NCBI GenBank assembly: GCA_964654855.1
Contig: CAZZJS010000009.1
Coordinates: 3,268 to 67,267 of the forward strand
DNA: 64,000 nt
Source of the DNA: JALZUV01 sp964654855
Lineage (GTDB): Bacteria; Pseudomonadota; Alphaproteobacteria; Rickettsiales; JALZUV01
Direction of reading: 5' to 3'
This document shows, piece by piece, positions 53,370 through 62,477 of the stretch. Under the pieces are notes generated by a model, which was not told the DNA's origin, searched no databases, and saw only the letters and a list, made by a program, of their open reading frames with translations. Each line of letters opens with the position of its first letter. The stretch's first letter is position 1. Made by a program: the position numbers and the translations under genes.

Positions 53370-53912
53370 TTAGTCAGCTTTCTTTTCAGCTTTCTTTTCA
53401 GCTTTCTTTTTAGCCGGGCGCGCAGCATCATGCTTTGCAGCTGTTGCGGTTTTCTTTTCAACAAGTTTCAAAGAACCGCCCGCTTTGCTCACTGCTGCTT
53501 CAGCAGATTTTGAAGCTTTCGTCACTTCAATGTTTAACTTTGCCGTCAACTCGCCTTTGCCAAGCAATTTAATGCCGTTCACGTTTTTACGAGCCAAGCC
53601 TTTTTCTACCAAGAACTCTTCAGTGATCTTGTCAGAAGCTTTGATGCGTTTGTCATCAAGCGCTTTTTGCAGCATGCCAGTGTTGATGGTTGAATATTCA
53701 ACACGGTTTGAATTGTGGAACCCACGCTTCGGTAGACGACGGTTAATTGGCATTTGACCGCCTTCAAAACCTTTAATCGCTACACCTGAACGTGACTTCT
53801 GGCCTTTGTGACCACGGCCAGCAGTTTTACCAGTACCCGAACCAATACCGCGACCTACGCGTTTACGGTTCTTCTTAGCACCATCATTATCTTTTAATTC
53901 GTTAAGTTTCAT
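53370..53912 (-). CDS. rplO: 50S ribosomal protein L15
   Basis: 180 residues, longer than the 144 of E. coli because of a Lys/Ala-rich tail with AEKKAEKKAD repeats. MKLNELKDN start, RVGRGIGSGTGKTAGRGHKGQ split over two segments near 20-40. ATG 53912 is chosen over upstream codons because AGAGG lies 5 nt before it. Followed by a terminator. Confidence 0.96.
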   Translation of the reverse strand: MKLNELKDNDGAKKNRKRVGRGIGSGTGKTAGRGHKGQKSRSGVAIKGFEGGQMPINRRLPKRGFHNSNRVEYSTINTGMLQKALDDKRIKASDKITEEFLVEKGLARKNVNGIKLLGKGELTAKLNIEVTKASKSAEAAVSKAGGSLKLVEKKTATAAKHDAARPAKKKAEKKAEKKAD

Positions 53913-53983
53913 CATAACCTCTCTAACGCCGCTGGGCAAAGCGACTCGCTAATTTAAATTTGCCCGAAACTTGTGTAAGGCGT

Positions 53984-54202
53984 TTATTCGCCTTCAACCT
54001 TTACTAGGTGGTGAACCTTATTAATCATACCACGAACCGACGGAGTATCTTCCAACGTGCGTGTACGGTTGATCTTGTTCAAACCTAAACCGATAAGCGT
54101 CTTGCGCTGTGAACCTTCACGGCCCGTCGCACTTGCGATTTGCGTTACAGTAACGGTTTTACCTGCAGGCTTCTTAGCCGCTGCTTTCTTTGCTTCTGCC
54201 AT
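53984..54202 (-). CDS. rpmD: 50S ribosomal protein L30
   Basis: 72 residues: a ~14-residue Ala/Lys N-terminal extension and then the L30 fold (VTVTQIASATGREGSQ, LIGLGLNKINRTRTLEDTPSVRGMI). E. coli L30 is 59 residues. 9 bp after rpsE. Confidence 0.96.
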   Translation of the reverse strand: MAEAKKAAAKKPAGKTVTVTQIASATGREGSQRKTLIGLGLNKINRTRTLEDTPSVRGMINKVHHLVKVEGE

Positions 54203-54211
54203 GATCTGCCT

Positions 54212-54790
54212 CTATTCTTCGTTTGAGTCTACAGCATCGAAATCATTGCCATCACGACGGCTTACGATATCGCTTACTTTTAAACCACGTTTTGCTGCAA
54301 TCGCACGCGGAGAACGTACATCGCTCAGTGCTGTTAGCGTTGCTTTCACCATGTTGTAAGGGTTAGAAGTACCCGTTGACTTACAAACAACGTCTTGTAC
54401 GCCAAGCGCTTCAAATACTGCACGAGAAGGACCACCTGCGATGATACCAGTACCCGATGGGGCTGAACGCATTACGACGCGACCCGCACCATAGCGTGAA
54501 GTCATATCGTGGTGAAGTGTACGACCTTCTTTCAAAGGCACACGAACCATGCTTTTCTTTGCAACGTCAGTCGCTTTACGAACAGCATCAGCAACTTCTT
54601 TTGCCTTACCTTTGCCGTAACCGACTTTACCTTTACCATCACCTACTACAACAAGGGCAGCGAAACCGAAACGACGGCCACCTTTTACCACTTTTGCTAC
54701 GCGGTTGATTGATACAAGCTTCTCAACGAGACCACTATCGGCATCGTCACGTTGCTGCTGTTTATTAGGTGCTTGAGTATTCATCTTCAT
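54212..54790 (-). CDS. rpsE: 30S ribosomal protein S5
   Basis: 192 residues. Double-stranded RNA-binding N-terminal domain (VEKLVSINRVAKVVKGGRRF) and the GVQDVVCKSTGTSNPYN segment. Both ends are extended relative to E. coli (167): Gln/Asp-rich N-terminus and acidic C-terminus. Start ATG 54790 has AAGGA 5 nt upstream; ATG 54784 is an alternative. Confidence 0.97.
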   Translation of the reverse strand: MKMNTQAPNKQQQRDDADSGLVEKLVSINRVAKVVKGGRRFGFAALVVVGDGKGKVGYGKGKAKEVADAVRKATDVAKKSMVRVPLKEGRTLHHDMTSRYGAGRVVMRSAPSGTGIIAGGPSRAVFEALGVQDVVCKSTGTSNPYNMVKATLTALSDVRSPRAIAAKRGLKVSDIVSRRDGNDFDAVDSNEE

Positions 54791-54797
54791 TCTTTCC

Positions 54798-55154
54798 TTA
54801 GAATTTCAATCCAGCTTCACGCGCAGCTTCTGCCAACGCCTTCACACGGCCATGATAGATAAAACCACCACGATCAAATTTTACGGTATCAACTTTAGCT
54901 TTCTTCGCACGCTCTGCAACGAGCTTACCAACAGCTTCAGCAGCTTTTATGTTGCCACCATATTTTAGCTTAGTTTCTTTATCTTGAGTTGATGCAGCGG
55001 CAAGCGTTGTGCCTGTCGTATCATCAATAACCTGCGCATAAATGTGGTTAGCCGAACGGTGAACCGATAGACGAATCGAACGTGCGCCACCTTTTTTACG
55101 AAGCTGGAAGCGATTGCGCTGAGCGCGGCGTTTAAATTGATTAGACTGAGCCAT
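54798..55154 (-). CDS. rplR: 50S ribosomal protein L18
   Basis: 118 residues, standard length. Basic N-terminus (FKRRAQRNRFQLRKKGG), RLSVHRSANHIYAQVIDD and FDRGGFIYHGRVKALAEAAREAGL. Binds 5S rRNA in the central protuberance. 7 bp after rplF. Confidence 0.97.
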   Translation of the reverse strand: MAQSNQFKRRAQRNRFQLRKKGGARSIRLSVHRSANHIYAQVIDDTTGTTLAAASTQDKETKLKYGGNIKAAEAVGKLVAERAKKAKVDTVKFDRGGFIYHGRVKALAEAAREAGLKF

Positions 55155-55161
55155 GTTTTAC

Positions 55162-55695
55162 CTACTTCTTCTTTCCTTCTTTCATGCGGACATATTCACC
55201 CACATAACGAACACCTTTGCCTTTGTAAGGCTCAGGCTTACGCAAAGCACGAATCTCAGAGGCCACTTGACCTACCAATTGCTTATCAGCACTGGTGAGC
55301 TCGATGATTGTTTGCTTATCAACTTTAGCTGAAACACCTTCAGGCAGTACAAAATATGTATCGTGACTATAGCCCAAAGAGAGGATCAAAACATTACCCT
55401 TAAGCGCAACACGATAACCAACACCGCGTAGCTCAAGTTCTTTTTTGAAACCTTCTGTTACACCAACTACCAAGTTATTGATGTTGCTACGAGTGGTTCC
55501 CCACATCGCACGAGCAAACTTGCTGTTATCGGCTGGAGTAACAGTAACACCACCCTCTTCCATCGTAACTTTAACGTTACCAAGAAGTTGAGTCGACAGT
55601 TCGCCGCCTTTACCTTTTACAGTGACTTGCTTTTCTGTGATATCAACAGTGACACCTTCAGGAACTGCAATGGGATATTTACCTACGCGTGACAT
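55162..55695 (-). CDS. rplF: 50S ribosomal protein L6
   Basis: 177 residues. MSRVGKYPI start and the C-terminal EPYKGKGVRYVGEYVRMKEGKKK are canonical. ATG 55695 is chosen over an upstream in-frame codon at 55731 because AAGGA lies 8 nt before it and it gives the standard length; the longer form would run into rpsH. Confidence 0.97.
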   Translation of the reverse strand: MSRVGKYPIAVPEGVTVDITEKQVTVKGKGGELSTQLLGNVKVTMEEGGVTVTPADNSKFARAMWGTTRSNINNLVVGVTEGFKKELELRGVGYRVALKGNVLILSLGYSHDTYFVLPEGVSAKVDKQTIIELTSADKQLVGQVASEIRALRKPEPYKGKGVRYVGEYVRMKEGKKK

Positions 55696-55705
55696 TTTCT
55701 TTTCC

Positions 55706-56101
55706 TTAGAATACTTCGCAAAGAATTTCACCGCTTACGTTCTTCTGGCGCGCTTGCGCATCAGACATAACGCCTGCAGAAGTCGAAACGATAGAAATAC
55801 CGAGACCATTATGAACTTTAGGCAGATCCTTAACCGGCGAGTATTCGCGGCGACCTGGCTTCGAAATACGACGAATCTTACTGATTACAGGTTGATCCTC
55901 GTGGTATTTTAATTCGATGTTTAACATCGGCTTTTGCTCAGTGCCTGTCTTTTTGTAGCCAGAGATATAACCCTCAACCGACAAAACTTCACATACATTT
56001 GCATTTAGCTTTGAATAGAAAGCTTCCACCGTATGCAAACGAGCCTTTTGGCCATTGCGAATACGAGTAAGCGTATCAGAAAGTAAATCGTTCATTGCCA
56101 T
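55706..56101 (-). CDS. rpsH: 30S ribosomal protein S8
   Basis: 131 residues. NDLLSDTLTRIRNGQ start, KPGRREYSPVKDLPKVHNGLGISIVST in the C-terminal half. S8 binds 16S helix 21 and in other bacteria represses the spc mRNA. AAGGA lies 8 nt before ATG. Confidence 0.97.
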   Translation of the reverse strand: MAMNDLLSDTLTRIRNGQKARLHTVEAFYSKLNANVCEVLSVEGYISGYKKTGTEQKPMLNIELKYHEDQPVISKIRRISKPGRREYSPVKDLPKVHNGLGISIVSTSAGVMSDAQARQKNVSGEILCEVF

Positions 56102-56116
56102 GATAATATTCCTTTT

Positions 56117-56422
56117 CTACCAGCTTGATTTCACAAGGCCGGGAATCTGACCAAAGTTGCCAAGTTCGCGAAGCGCGATACGTGACAGGTTGAACTTACG
56201 GTAATTACCGCGTGGACGGCCTGAAAGACCGCAACGATTGCGTACACGAGAAGGTGAACCATCACGTGGAAGTTCATTCAACTTCAATTGCGCGTCAAAA
56301 CGCTCTTCCATTGGAAGATCGCGATTCATAATCGTCGCTTTAAGTGCGTTACGTTTTGCAGCGTACTTAGTCACCTTACGGCGACGCGTGTTATTCTTTT
56401 CAACTGAACTTACTTTAGCCAT
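56117..56422 (-). CDS. rpsN: 30S ribosomal protein S14
   Basis: 101 residues, the long zinc-independent form (a single Cys in SRVRNRCGLSGRPRG, no CxxC pairs). C-terminus KFNLSRIALRELGNFGQIPGLVKSSW is canonical in two segments. Located in the head of the small subunit. Confidence 0.97.
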   Translation of the reverse strand: MAKVSSVEKNNTRRRKVTKYAAKRNALKATIMNRDLPMEERFDAQLKLNELPRDGSPSRVRNRCGLSGRPRGNYRKFNLSRIALRELGNFGQIPGLVKSSW

Positions 56423-56437
56423 TCTCTATCGTCCTTT

Positions 56438-56998
56438 TTACGCGCTTTGCTGTTGTGGTTTTTTGAACGGGAAGTTGAAAGCCGTTAGCAACGCACGCGC
56501 TTCGTCGTCATTTGCTGCTGTGGTAGCAATCGTGATATTCATACCGCGTACTTTTTCCACTTTATCATAGTTAATTTCAGGGAAGATAATTTGCTCGGTT
56601 ATACCGAAATTATAGTTACCTTGCTTATCAAATGATTTTGGTGATTGACCGCGAAAATCACGAATACGTGGCATTGCGATATTGATCAAACGATCCAAAA
56701 ATTCATACATACGGTCGCCACGAAGAGTCACTTTACAACCAATCGGCATACCTTCACGTAGTTTAAAACCTGCGATAGACTGACGTGCTTTCGTGATCAT
56801 TACTTTCTGGCCCGAGATGGCTTCCATCTCAGCTACAGCGCCTTTAACCACTTTGCTATCTGCAACAGCGTCGCTCAAGCCCATATTAAGTACGATTTTA
56901 TCCAATTTAGGCATTTGCATTTTGTTCTTAAAATTGAACTCTTTCTGCAATGCAGGAACGATTTCTTTTTGATACTGTTCTTTTAAACGAGCGGTCAT
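56438..56998 (-). CDS. rplE: 50S ribosomal protein L5
   Basis: 186 residues. ARLKEQYQKEIVPAL start, QKVMITKARQSIAGFKLREG and NFGITEQIIFPEI motifs. Binds 5S rRNA. ATG 56998, 4 bp after the rplX stop, is preferred over a TTG at 57013 that would overlap rplX. Confidence 0.97.
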   Translation of the reverse strand: MTARLKEQYQKEIVPALQKEFNFKNKMQMPKLDKIVLNMGLSDAVADSKVVKGAVAEMEAISGQKVMITKARQSIAGFKLREGMPIGCKVTLRGDRMYEFLDRLINIAMPRIRDFRGQSPKSFDKQGNYNFGITEQIIFPEINYDKVEKVRGMNITIATTAANDDEARALLTAFNFPFKKPQQQSA

Positions 56999-57002
56999 GG
57001 TC

Positions 57003-57314
57003 TTACTCAGCAATGTTTTCTTTAGTTTTCTTCACAGTACGAACTTTCGTACCATCCTTAAGCGTCGAGAAGCCAATGCGTGATGGCTTGCCATTCGCAT
57101 CGTAAGCTAGATTCGAAAGATGAATCGGCGCTTCTTTTTCTTCGATGCCACCGGCACCCATGTGACTTGGCTTATTGTGACGCTTCACTTTATTCACGCC
57201 GCTTACCAATGCACGGTTATCTTCAGGGAACATCTTTAGGATCTCACCTGTTTTACCTTTATCGCGACCTGTCGTTACGAGAACATTATCGCCTTTTTTC
57301 AATTTAGCAGCCAT
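57003..57314 (-). CDS. rplX: 50S ribosomal protein L24
   Basis: 103 residues. The KOW motif is at the N-terminus (LKKGDNVLVTTGRDKGKTGEI), followed by VKRHNKPSHMGAGGIEEKEAPIHLSN in parts. Assembly-initiator protein of the large subunit. Its ATG overlaps the rplN stop (TAATG). Confidence 0.97.
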   Translation of the reverse strand: MAAKLKKGDNVLVTTGRDKGKTGEILKMFPEDNRALVSGVNKVKRHNKPSHMGAGGIEEKEAPIHLSNLAYDANGKPSRIGFSTLKDGTKVRTVKKTKENIAE

Positions 57315-57682
57315 TATAGAACCTCCGGTGCCAGAGATACGATCTTCATAAAGCCACGTGCGCGAAGTTCGCGAACCACAGGGCCAAAGATACGAGTACC
57401 AATTACTTCATCTTGCTTATTCAATAATACTGCCGCATTTTTATCGAAGCGAATCGCCGTACCGTCAGCACGTTTCACTTCTTTCGCAGTACGTACGATA
57501 ACAGCGCGGTGAACTTCACCTTTTTTCACTTTGCCGCGTGGGATCGCTTCTTTTACAGACACAACGATCACATCGCCGACAGAAGCGACATTACGGTGTG
57601 ATCCACCCAATACTTTGATACACTGTACTTTACGTGCACCCGAGTTATCGGCGACTTCCATGGTTGATTGCATCTGGATCAT
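57314..57682 (-). CDS. rplN: 50S ribosomal protein L14
   Basis: 122 residues, standard length. MIQMQSTMEVADNSGARKV start, GDVIVVSVKEAIPRG and VFGPV-type ending (RIFGPVVRELRARGFMKIVSLAPEVL in parts). Sits near the factor-binding side and contacts L19. 37 bp after rpsQ. Confidence 0.98.
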   Translation of the reverse strand: MIQMQSTMEVADNSGARKVQCIKVLGGSHRNVASVGDVIVVSVKEAIPRGKVKKGEVHRAVIVRTAKEVKRADGTAIRFDKNAAVLLNKQDEVIGTRIFGPVVRELRARGFMKIVSLAPEVL

Positions 57683-57719
57683 AGCTTAACCCTTATTTCC
57701 TACTTTTCGTTCGACTCTC

Positions 57720-57956
57720 TTAAGCAACTGCTTCGAGAACTTCCCATGTTTTACTTTTCGAGATTGGCTTACATTCGATAATGCGAACTTCCTGTCCAGT
57801 CTTGAACTTATTTTCAGCATCATGCGCTGCATATTTCTTCGTACGTGTCATCGTCTTGCGATAAAGCGGATGCTTAATACGACGGCTTACGAGAACAGAA
57901 ACGGTTTTATCCGCTTTGTCTGAAACAATAACACCTTGTAAAATGCGTTTAGGCAT
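57720..57956 (-). CDS. rpsQ: 30S ribosomal protein S17
   Basis: 78 residues, OB fold. GVIVSDKADKTVSVLVSRR, HPLYRKTMTRTKKYAAHDAENK in parts and ECKPISKSKTW. Primary 16S binder. 25 bp after rpmC. Confidence 0.97.
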   Translation of the reverse strand: MPKRILQGVIVSDKADKTVSVLVSRRIKHPLYRKTMTRTKKYAAHDAENKFKTGQEVRIIECKPISKSKTWEVLEAVA

Positions 57957-57981
57957 AATTCTAATTCCTTTAATTTACTGC

Positions 57982-58182
57982 TTACGCAGCGTCTTTCTTC
58001 AACTGGCTAAGTTGCGTTTTAATACGAGCCACAGATTTACGCGTCTTGCGTACTTCTGAAGTGTTTTCTAATTCACCACCTGCCTTGCGGAAGCGGAGAT
58101 TTAATAACGCTTTTTTTCCGTCGCGCAACAAAGAAATGAGTTCGTCGCGTGATTTACCTTTTAAATCTTCAGTTTTGGCCAT
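57982..58182 (-). CDS. rpmC: 50S ribosomal protein L29
   Basis: 66 residues, two-helix protein: LKGKSRDELISLLRDGKKAL then LRFRKAGGELENTSEVRKTRK and RIKTQLSQL. It lies at the tunnel exit. 2 bp after rplP. Confidence 0.97.
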   Translation of the reverse strand: MAKTEDLKGKSRDELISLLRDGKKALLNLRFRKAGGELENTSEVRKTRKSVARIKTQLSQLKKDAA

Positions 58183-58184
58183 GA

Positions 58185-58604
58185 CTAAGCGTCCTCTCCA
58201 ACACGTTTTACAAATTTTGTTTTGATCGGAAGCTTCGCAGAGGCACGTTCAAATGCACCGCGTGCTACTTCTTCCGTAACACCGTCAAGTTCGAACATGA
58301 TACGACCTGGCGCTACACGAGCTGCCCAGTAATCCACTGAACCTTTACCTTTACCCATACGAACTTCCGCAGGCTTGCTTGTAACAGGCAAGTCAGGGAA
58401 AATACGGATCCAAAGACGACCAACACGCTTCATGTGGCGAGTGATCGCACGACGAGATGCCTCGATCTGACGTGCAGTCACACGCTCAGGCTCAAGTGCT
58501 TTCAAGCCATAAGTACCAAAGTTAAGCGTTGCACCACCCTTAGTGTTACCGTGGATACGGCCTTTATGCTGCTTGCGGTATTTTGTTTTCTTAGGTTGTA
58601 ACAT
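58185..58604 (-). CDS. rplP: 50S ribosomal protein L16
   Basis: 139 residues. MLQPKKTKYRKQHKGR start, GTYGLKALEPERVTARQIEASR in parts, RMGKGKGSVDYWAARVAPGR. Organises the A-site finger region of the large subunit. 28 bp after rpsC. Confidence 0.97.
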   Translation of the reverse strand: MLQPKKTKYRKQHKGRIHGNTKGGATLNFGTYGLKALEPERVTARQIEASRRAITRHMKRVGRLWIRIFPDLPVTSKPAEVRMGKGKGSVDYWAARVAPGRIMFELDGVTEEVARGAFERASAKLPIKTKFVKRVGEDA

Positions 58605-58632
58605 TTTTTTACTCTAATTTTATTACGTTAAC

Positions 58633-59310
58633 TTAAGCAGCAACACTTGGTGTAGTCGTTGCAAAAGTTTCTTTATTATCGTTGTTCATGATCTCGCCTT
58701 TGAACACCCAAACCTTGATACCAATGATACCGTAGGTCGTGAGTGCGCGTGCTATACCATAATCTACATCTGCACGCAAGGTATGAAGTGGAACTCGACC
58801 TTCGCGATACCATTCCATACGCGCGATTTCCGCACCACCGAGACGACCGCCACAGTTAATACGAATACCTTCAGCACCTAAACGTAGCGCTGACTGAACT
58901 GCACGCTTCATTGCACGACGGAAAGAAACACGACGCTCTAGCTGCTGCGCAATTCCTTCTGCGATGAGTGTAGAATCAAGCTCAGGCTTACGAACCTCGA
59001 CAATGTTAAGCGTTACTTCACCGTCAGTGAGAGTAGAAAGTTTCTTGCGGATACGATCAATATCAGCACCTTTCTTACCAATAACCACACCAGGGCGAGC
59101 TGTGTGAATCGTCACAATCGCTTTTTTGCTTGGACGCTCAATGATAATGTCACTGATACCAGCCGTCGCCAGCTCTTTTTTCACGAATTCACGAATTTTG
59201 AAATCTTCGTGTAGAAGTTTCGCATAGTCGCCGCCTTCAGCGTACCAGCGAGAATCCCAAGTCTTGTTAATACCTAGACGTAGACCAATCGGATTTACTT
59301 TTTGTCCCAT
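58633..59310 (-). CDS. rpsC: 30S ribosomal protein S3
   Basis: 225 residues. MGQKVNPIGLRLGI start, KH domain with VIGKKGADIDRIRKKL (~76-91), and C-terminal EIARMEWYREGRVPLHTLRADVDYG in parts. It lines the mRNA entry. Starts within the rplV stop (TAATG). Confidence 0.98.
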   Translation of the reverse strand: MGQKVNPIGLRLGINKTWDSRWYAEGGDYAKLLHEDFKIREFVKKELATAGISDIIIERPSKKAIVTIHTARPGVVIGKKGADIDRIRKKLSTLTDGEVTLNIVEVRKPELDSTLIAEGIAQQLERRVSFRRAMKRAVQSALRLGAEGIRINCGGRLGGAEIARMEWYREGRVPLHTLRADVDYGIARALTTYGIIGIKVWVFKGEIMNNDNKETFATTTPSVAA

Positions 59311-59681
59311 TATTTACTCTCTTCTTCACGTAGTACAATTGTTAGATGGCTAAACGGTTTTTCGATAGAAGCACCACGACCACGTGCACGAGCACGAAAA
59401 CGTTTCATCTTCATCGCTTTGCCGACATAAGCCTCTTTAACCACCAAGTCATCAATATTGAGATCATGGTTATTTTCAGCATTCGCAATCGCAGAATCGA
59501 GAAGCTTTTTAACATCATTAGCAATACGACGACCACAGAAAGTCAATTGTGTGCGCGCTTGCTCTACCTTCATGCCGCGAATCATTTTCGCAACCTGATT
59601 TAGCTTAATTGGGCTAGTGCGCAAGTTACTCAACTTGGCTTTAGCTTCATTAGGCTGTCTTACAATAGCATTCTTACCCAT
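59310..59681 (-). CDS. rplV: 50S ribosomal protein L22
   Basis: 123 residues (E. coli 110), with an N-terminal extension. NLRTSPIKLNQVAKMIRGMKVEQA, and the tunnel-lining loop MKRFRARARGRGASIEKPFSHL in parts. 8 bp after rpsS. Confidence 0.97.
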   Translation of the reverse strand: MGKNAIVRQPNEAKAKLSNLRTSPIKLNQVAKMIRGMKVEQARTQLTFCGRRIANDVKKLLDSAIANAENNHDLNIDDLVVKEAYVGKAMKMKRFRARARGRGASIEKPFSHLTIVLREEESK

Positions 59682-59689
59682 GATAAAAC

Positions 59690-59965
59690 CTATCTCTTCG
59701 CTTTCTTATCAGCACCATGCCCAAGATATGTACGAGTTGGAGAGAACTCACCGAACTTATGTCCGATCATTTCTTCACTCACCAATACAGGAATGAACTT
59801 TTTGCCGTTATATACACCAAAAGTAAGGCCCACAAATTGTGGCAAGATCGTAGAACGACGCGACCAAGTTTTAATCACTTGGTTACGACCACTGTCACGA
59901 GCAACATCAGCCTTCTTCAACAAATAACCGTCAACGAACGGACCTTTCCATACAGAACGTGTCAT
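59690..59965 (-). CDS. rpsS: 30S ribosomal protein S19
   Basis: 91 residues. MTRSVWKGPFVDGYLLKK start, IKTWSRRSTILPQFVGLTFGVYNGKKF in parts, GHKFGEFSPTRTYLGHG. Head of the small subunit, pairs with S13. 5 bp after rplB. Confidence 0.98.
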   Translation of the reverse strand: MTRSVWKGPFVDGYLLKKADVARDSGRNQVIKTWSRRSTILPQFVGLTFGVYNGKKFIPVLVSEEMIGHKFGEFSPTRTYLGHGADKKAKR

Positions 59966-59970
59966 ATCAC

Positions 59971-60810
59971 TTAACCCTTACGCTTCTTCGCTTGATGACG
60001 CGTACGTAGCACAAGCTTGTTAACTTTTTTCTTACTGCGAGTTTTCGCACCCTTCGTTGGCTTACCCCAAGGAGTCACCGGATGACGACCACCTGATGTT
60101 TTACCTTCACCACCACCATGTGGGTGATCAACTGGGTTCATCGCAACACCACGAACGGTTGGGCGAATACCCTTCCAACGACTACGACCCGCTTTACCAA
60201 AGTTTTGGTTTTGGTGGTCAGAGTTTGAAATAGCACCAATCGTTGCCATGCAGTCACCCAAGATCAAGCGAAGCTCACCAGAACGAAGCTTCACTTGCGC
60301 GTAACCAGCATCTTTACCCACGAGCTGAGCATAACCACCAGCCGAACGTGCAATCTGTGCACCTTTCTTAGGCTTCATCTCAATGTTATGGATGATGGTA
60401 CCCACTGGAATGTTTTTCAGTGGCATCGCGTTGCCAGGCTTTACTTCAACTTTTTCGCCTGCTTCTACTTTATCACCAACAGACAAACGCTGCGGAGCAA
60501 TAATGTATGAAAGCGTTGCATCATCATACTTAATAAGTGCGATGAAAGCCGTACGGTTTGGATCATACTCGATACGCTCAACTGTTGCTGCACCTGCTTT
60601 AGTACGCTTAAAGTCAACCATACGGTATTTCTGTTTGTGACCACCACCAATGTGACGTGTAGTAACACGACCAAGGTTGTTACGACCACCCGATTTAGTC
60701 TTACCGCGAACCAAGCTCTTTTCAGGCTTACCCTTGTACAGTTCAGAACGGTCAATAAGAACCAGTCCGCGCTGTGCAGGCGTTGTCGGATTATATTGCT
60801 TCAATGCCAT
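59971..60810 (-). CDS. rplB: 50S ribosomal protein L2
   Basis: 279 residues. RNNLGRVTTRHIGGGHKQKYR in the N-terminal half and the peptidyl-transferase-proximal RGVAMNPVDHPHGGGEGK, whose His is the conserved one. C-terminus basic (KTRSKKKVNKLVLRTRHQAKKRKG in parts). 1 bp after rplW. Confidence 0.98.
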   Translation of the reverse strand: MALKQYNPTTPAQRGLVLIDRSELYKGKPEKSLVRGKTKSGGRNNLGRVTTRHIGGGHKQKYRMVDFKRTKAGAATVERIEYDPNRTAFIALIKYDDATLSYIIAPQRLSVGDKVEAGEKVEVKPGNAMPLKNIPVGTIIHNIEMKPKKGAQIARSAGGYAQLVGKDAGYAQVKLRSGELRLILGDCMATIGAISNSDHQNQNFGKAGRSRWKGIRPTVRGVAMNPVDHPHGGGEGKTSGGRHPVTPWGKPTKGAKTRSKKKVNKLVLRTRHQAKKRKG

Positions 60811-60811
60811 G

Positions 60812-61123
60812 TTAGTTTACTCCCGCCATCGTATCGATGGTCTGTCCTTCAGCTAGCGTTACAATCGCTTTTTTGCGATCATTTTGCTTACCTTTTAGTC
60901 CGCGGAAACGCTTTGTTTTACCGTGAACTGAAACCGTGTTTACTTTCGTCACTTTCACGCCGAATAGTTTCTCAACTGCTTCACGTACTTCAGTTTTTGA
61001 CGCATCTGGATGCACCTGAAATACTACCTTACCTTGCTCAGAAGCCATAGTTGCCTTCTCAGTAATGATAGGATTTTGAATCACATCATACAGTTTAGGG
61101 TTTATCGCTTGCTTCTTACTCAT
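60812..61123 (-). CDS. rplW: 50S ribosomal protein L23
   Basis: 103 residues. NPIITEKATMASEQGKVVF, VEKLFGVKVTKVNTVSVHGK and a basic loop (KRFRGLKGKQNDRKKA). At the exit tunnel, docking site for trigger factor and SRP. ATGA overlap with rplD. Confidence 0.97.
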   Translation of the reverse strand: MSKKQAINPKLYDVIQNPIITEKATMASEQGKVVFQVHPDASKTEVREAVEKLFGVKVTKVNTVSVHGKTKRFRGLKGKQNDRKKAIVTLAEGQTIDTMAGVN

Positions 61124-61743
61124 GCAGCTAACCTCGCTTCCAAATCTTTCAATGCGTGCTCTGTGATGATCACATCGCCGTGGCGTAAAATATCGTACAC
61201 ATTCAAACCACCTTGAGCGATCTCATCGGTATAAGGAAGGTTACGAATAGACTGTGTAAATGCATCTTTCGGGTTATCACCACGAACGAAAAGCGGCTTT
61301 GTTACACCTAGCTTCTCAATTTGCTTTTTCACATCAGCTGTACTTGCTTTTTTCACTACCAACGTATCCACCACTTTGATTTGACCTGCAGCCATCTTTG
61401 CAGATAGGGCAGACTTCAAACCAAGTGCGCGAACTTTACGCGGCAGCTTGTGAGCATGACTACGAACGCGCGGACCAAATGTCGTCGCACCCGTACGGTG
61501 CTGTGAAGCACGCATAGTACCACGACGCGCATTACCTGTACCTTTTTGGCGGTATGGCTTAGCCGTTGTACCTTGTACATCGCTACGTTCTTTAGTTTTA
61601 TGTGTGCCCTGCTGCTTGCGCGCCTGCTGCCACAATACCACGCGATGCATGATATCGGTGCGAGGGTCAATGCCGAACACATCCTTATTTAGCTCTACTT
61701 CGCCAGAAGCTTTGCCTGTTAATGATACGAGTTTCAGTTTCAT
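61120..61743 (-). CDS. rplD: 50S ribosomal protein L4
   Basis: 207 residues. GEVELNKDVFGIDPRTDIMHRVVLWQ, the tunnel loop RQKGTGNARRGTMRASQHR and the globular C-terminal half. In E. coli L4 also represses the S10 operon; whether that holds here cannot be seen because the operon leader lies outside the window. 5 bp after rplC. Confidence 0.97.
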   Translation of the reverse strand: MKLKLVSLTGKASGEVELNKDVFGIDPRTDIMHRVVLWQQARKQQGTHKTKERSDVQGTTAKPYRQKGTGNARRGTMRASQHRTGATTFGPRVRSHAHKLPRKVRALGLKSALSAKMAAGQIKVVDTLVVKKASTADVKKQIEKLGVTKPLFVRGDNPKDAFTQSIRNLPYTDEIAQGGLNVYDILRHGDVIITEHALKDLEARLAA

Positions 61744-61748
61744 CGTTA

Positions 61749-62477
61749 CTATCCTTCACTCTTATCTGTGTTTTCAGCCTTAGGTGCTTCTTCAGCTGCT
61801 TTCGCACCTTTCAAACCTGCTGGATGAGGAACATCCGCTGGAAGCGCAAGCTTCACGGCATCTTTCACCAATACATAACCACCCTTAGAACCTGGCACTG
61901 CACCTTCAACGAAGATCAGACCCTGCTCATCATCGGTAGAAACAATACGCAAACCTTGTTGCGTTACTTGCTCAGCACCCATGTGACCGGCCATTTTCTT
62001 ACCTTTAAATACACGCCCAGGATCTTGACACTGGCCTGTAGAACCATGACTACGGTGAGAGATAGATACACCGTGAGTTGCCTCTAGACCGCCAAAATTG
62101 TGACGCTTCATACCACCGGCAAAACCTTTACCTTGGCTGATTCCCGTCACATCAACACGCTGGTCACTAATGAAATGGCTAGCAGCCAATTCTTGACCTG
62201 ATGTCAACATATGGTCGTTATCAACGCGGAATTCAGCAACCTTAGATGCCGGCTCCACTTTATTTTTCGCGAAGTGACCACGTAGAGCTTTGCTCACACG
62301 CTTTACTTTCGCATTACCATACCCAAGCTGAACCGCTGTATAGCCGTCTTTCTCTTGAGTTTTAGTCGAAACAACACGAAGATTATCTAGCTTTAGAACT
62401 GTAACAGGTACAGCCAAGCCAGACTCATCAAACATACGCGTCATACCGACTTTTTTAGTGATAAGTCCGGTTCTCAT
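61749..62477 (-). CDS. rplC: 50S ribosomal protein L3
   Basis: 242 residues, longer than E. coli (209) because of an acidic Ala/Glu/Lys C-terminal tail (AAEEAPKAENTDKSEG). GLITKKVGMTRMFDESG start, FAGGMKRHNFGGLEATHG and SHRSHGSTGQCQDPGRVFKGKKMAGHMG in parts. ATG overlaps the rpsJ stop by one base (TAATG). Confidence 0.97.
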   Translation of the reverse strand: MRTGLITKKVGMTRMFDESGLAVPVTVLKLDNLRVVSTKTQEKDGYTAVQLGYGNAKVKRVSKALRGHFAKNKVEPASKVAEFRVDNDHMLTSGQELAASHFISDQRVDVTGISQGKGFAGGMKRHNFGGLEATHGVSISHRSHGSTGQCQDPGRVFKGKKMAGHMGAEQVTQQGLRIVSTDDEQGLIFVEGAVPGSKGGYVLVKDAVKLALPADVPHPAGLKGAKAAEEAPKAENTDKSEG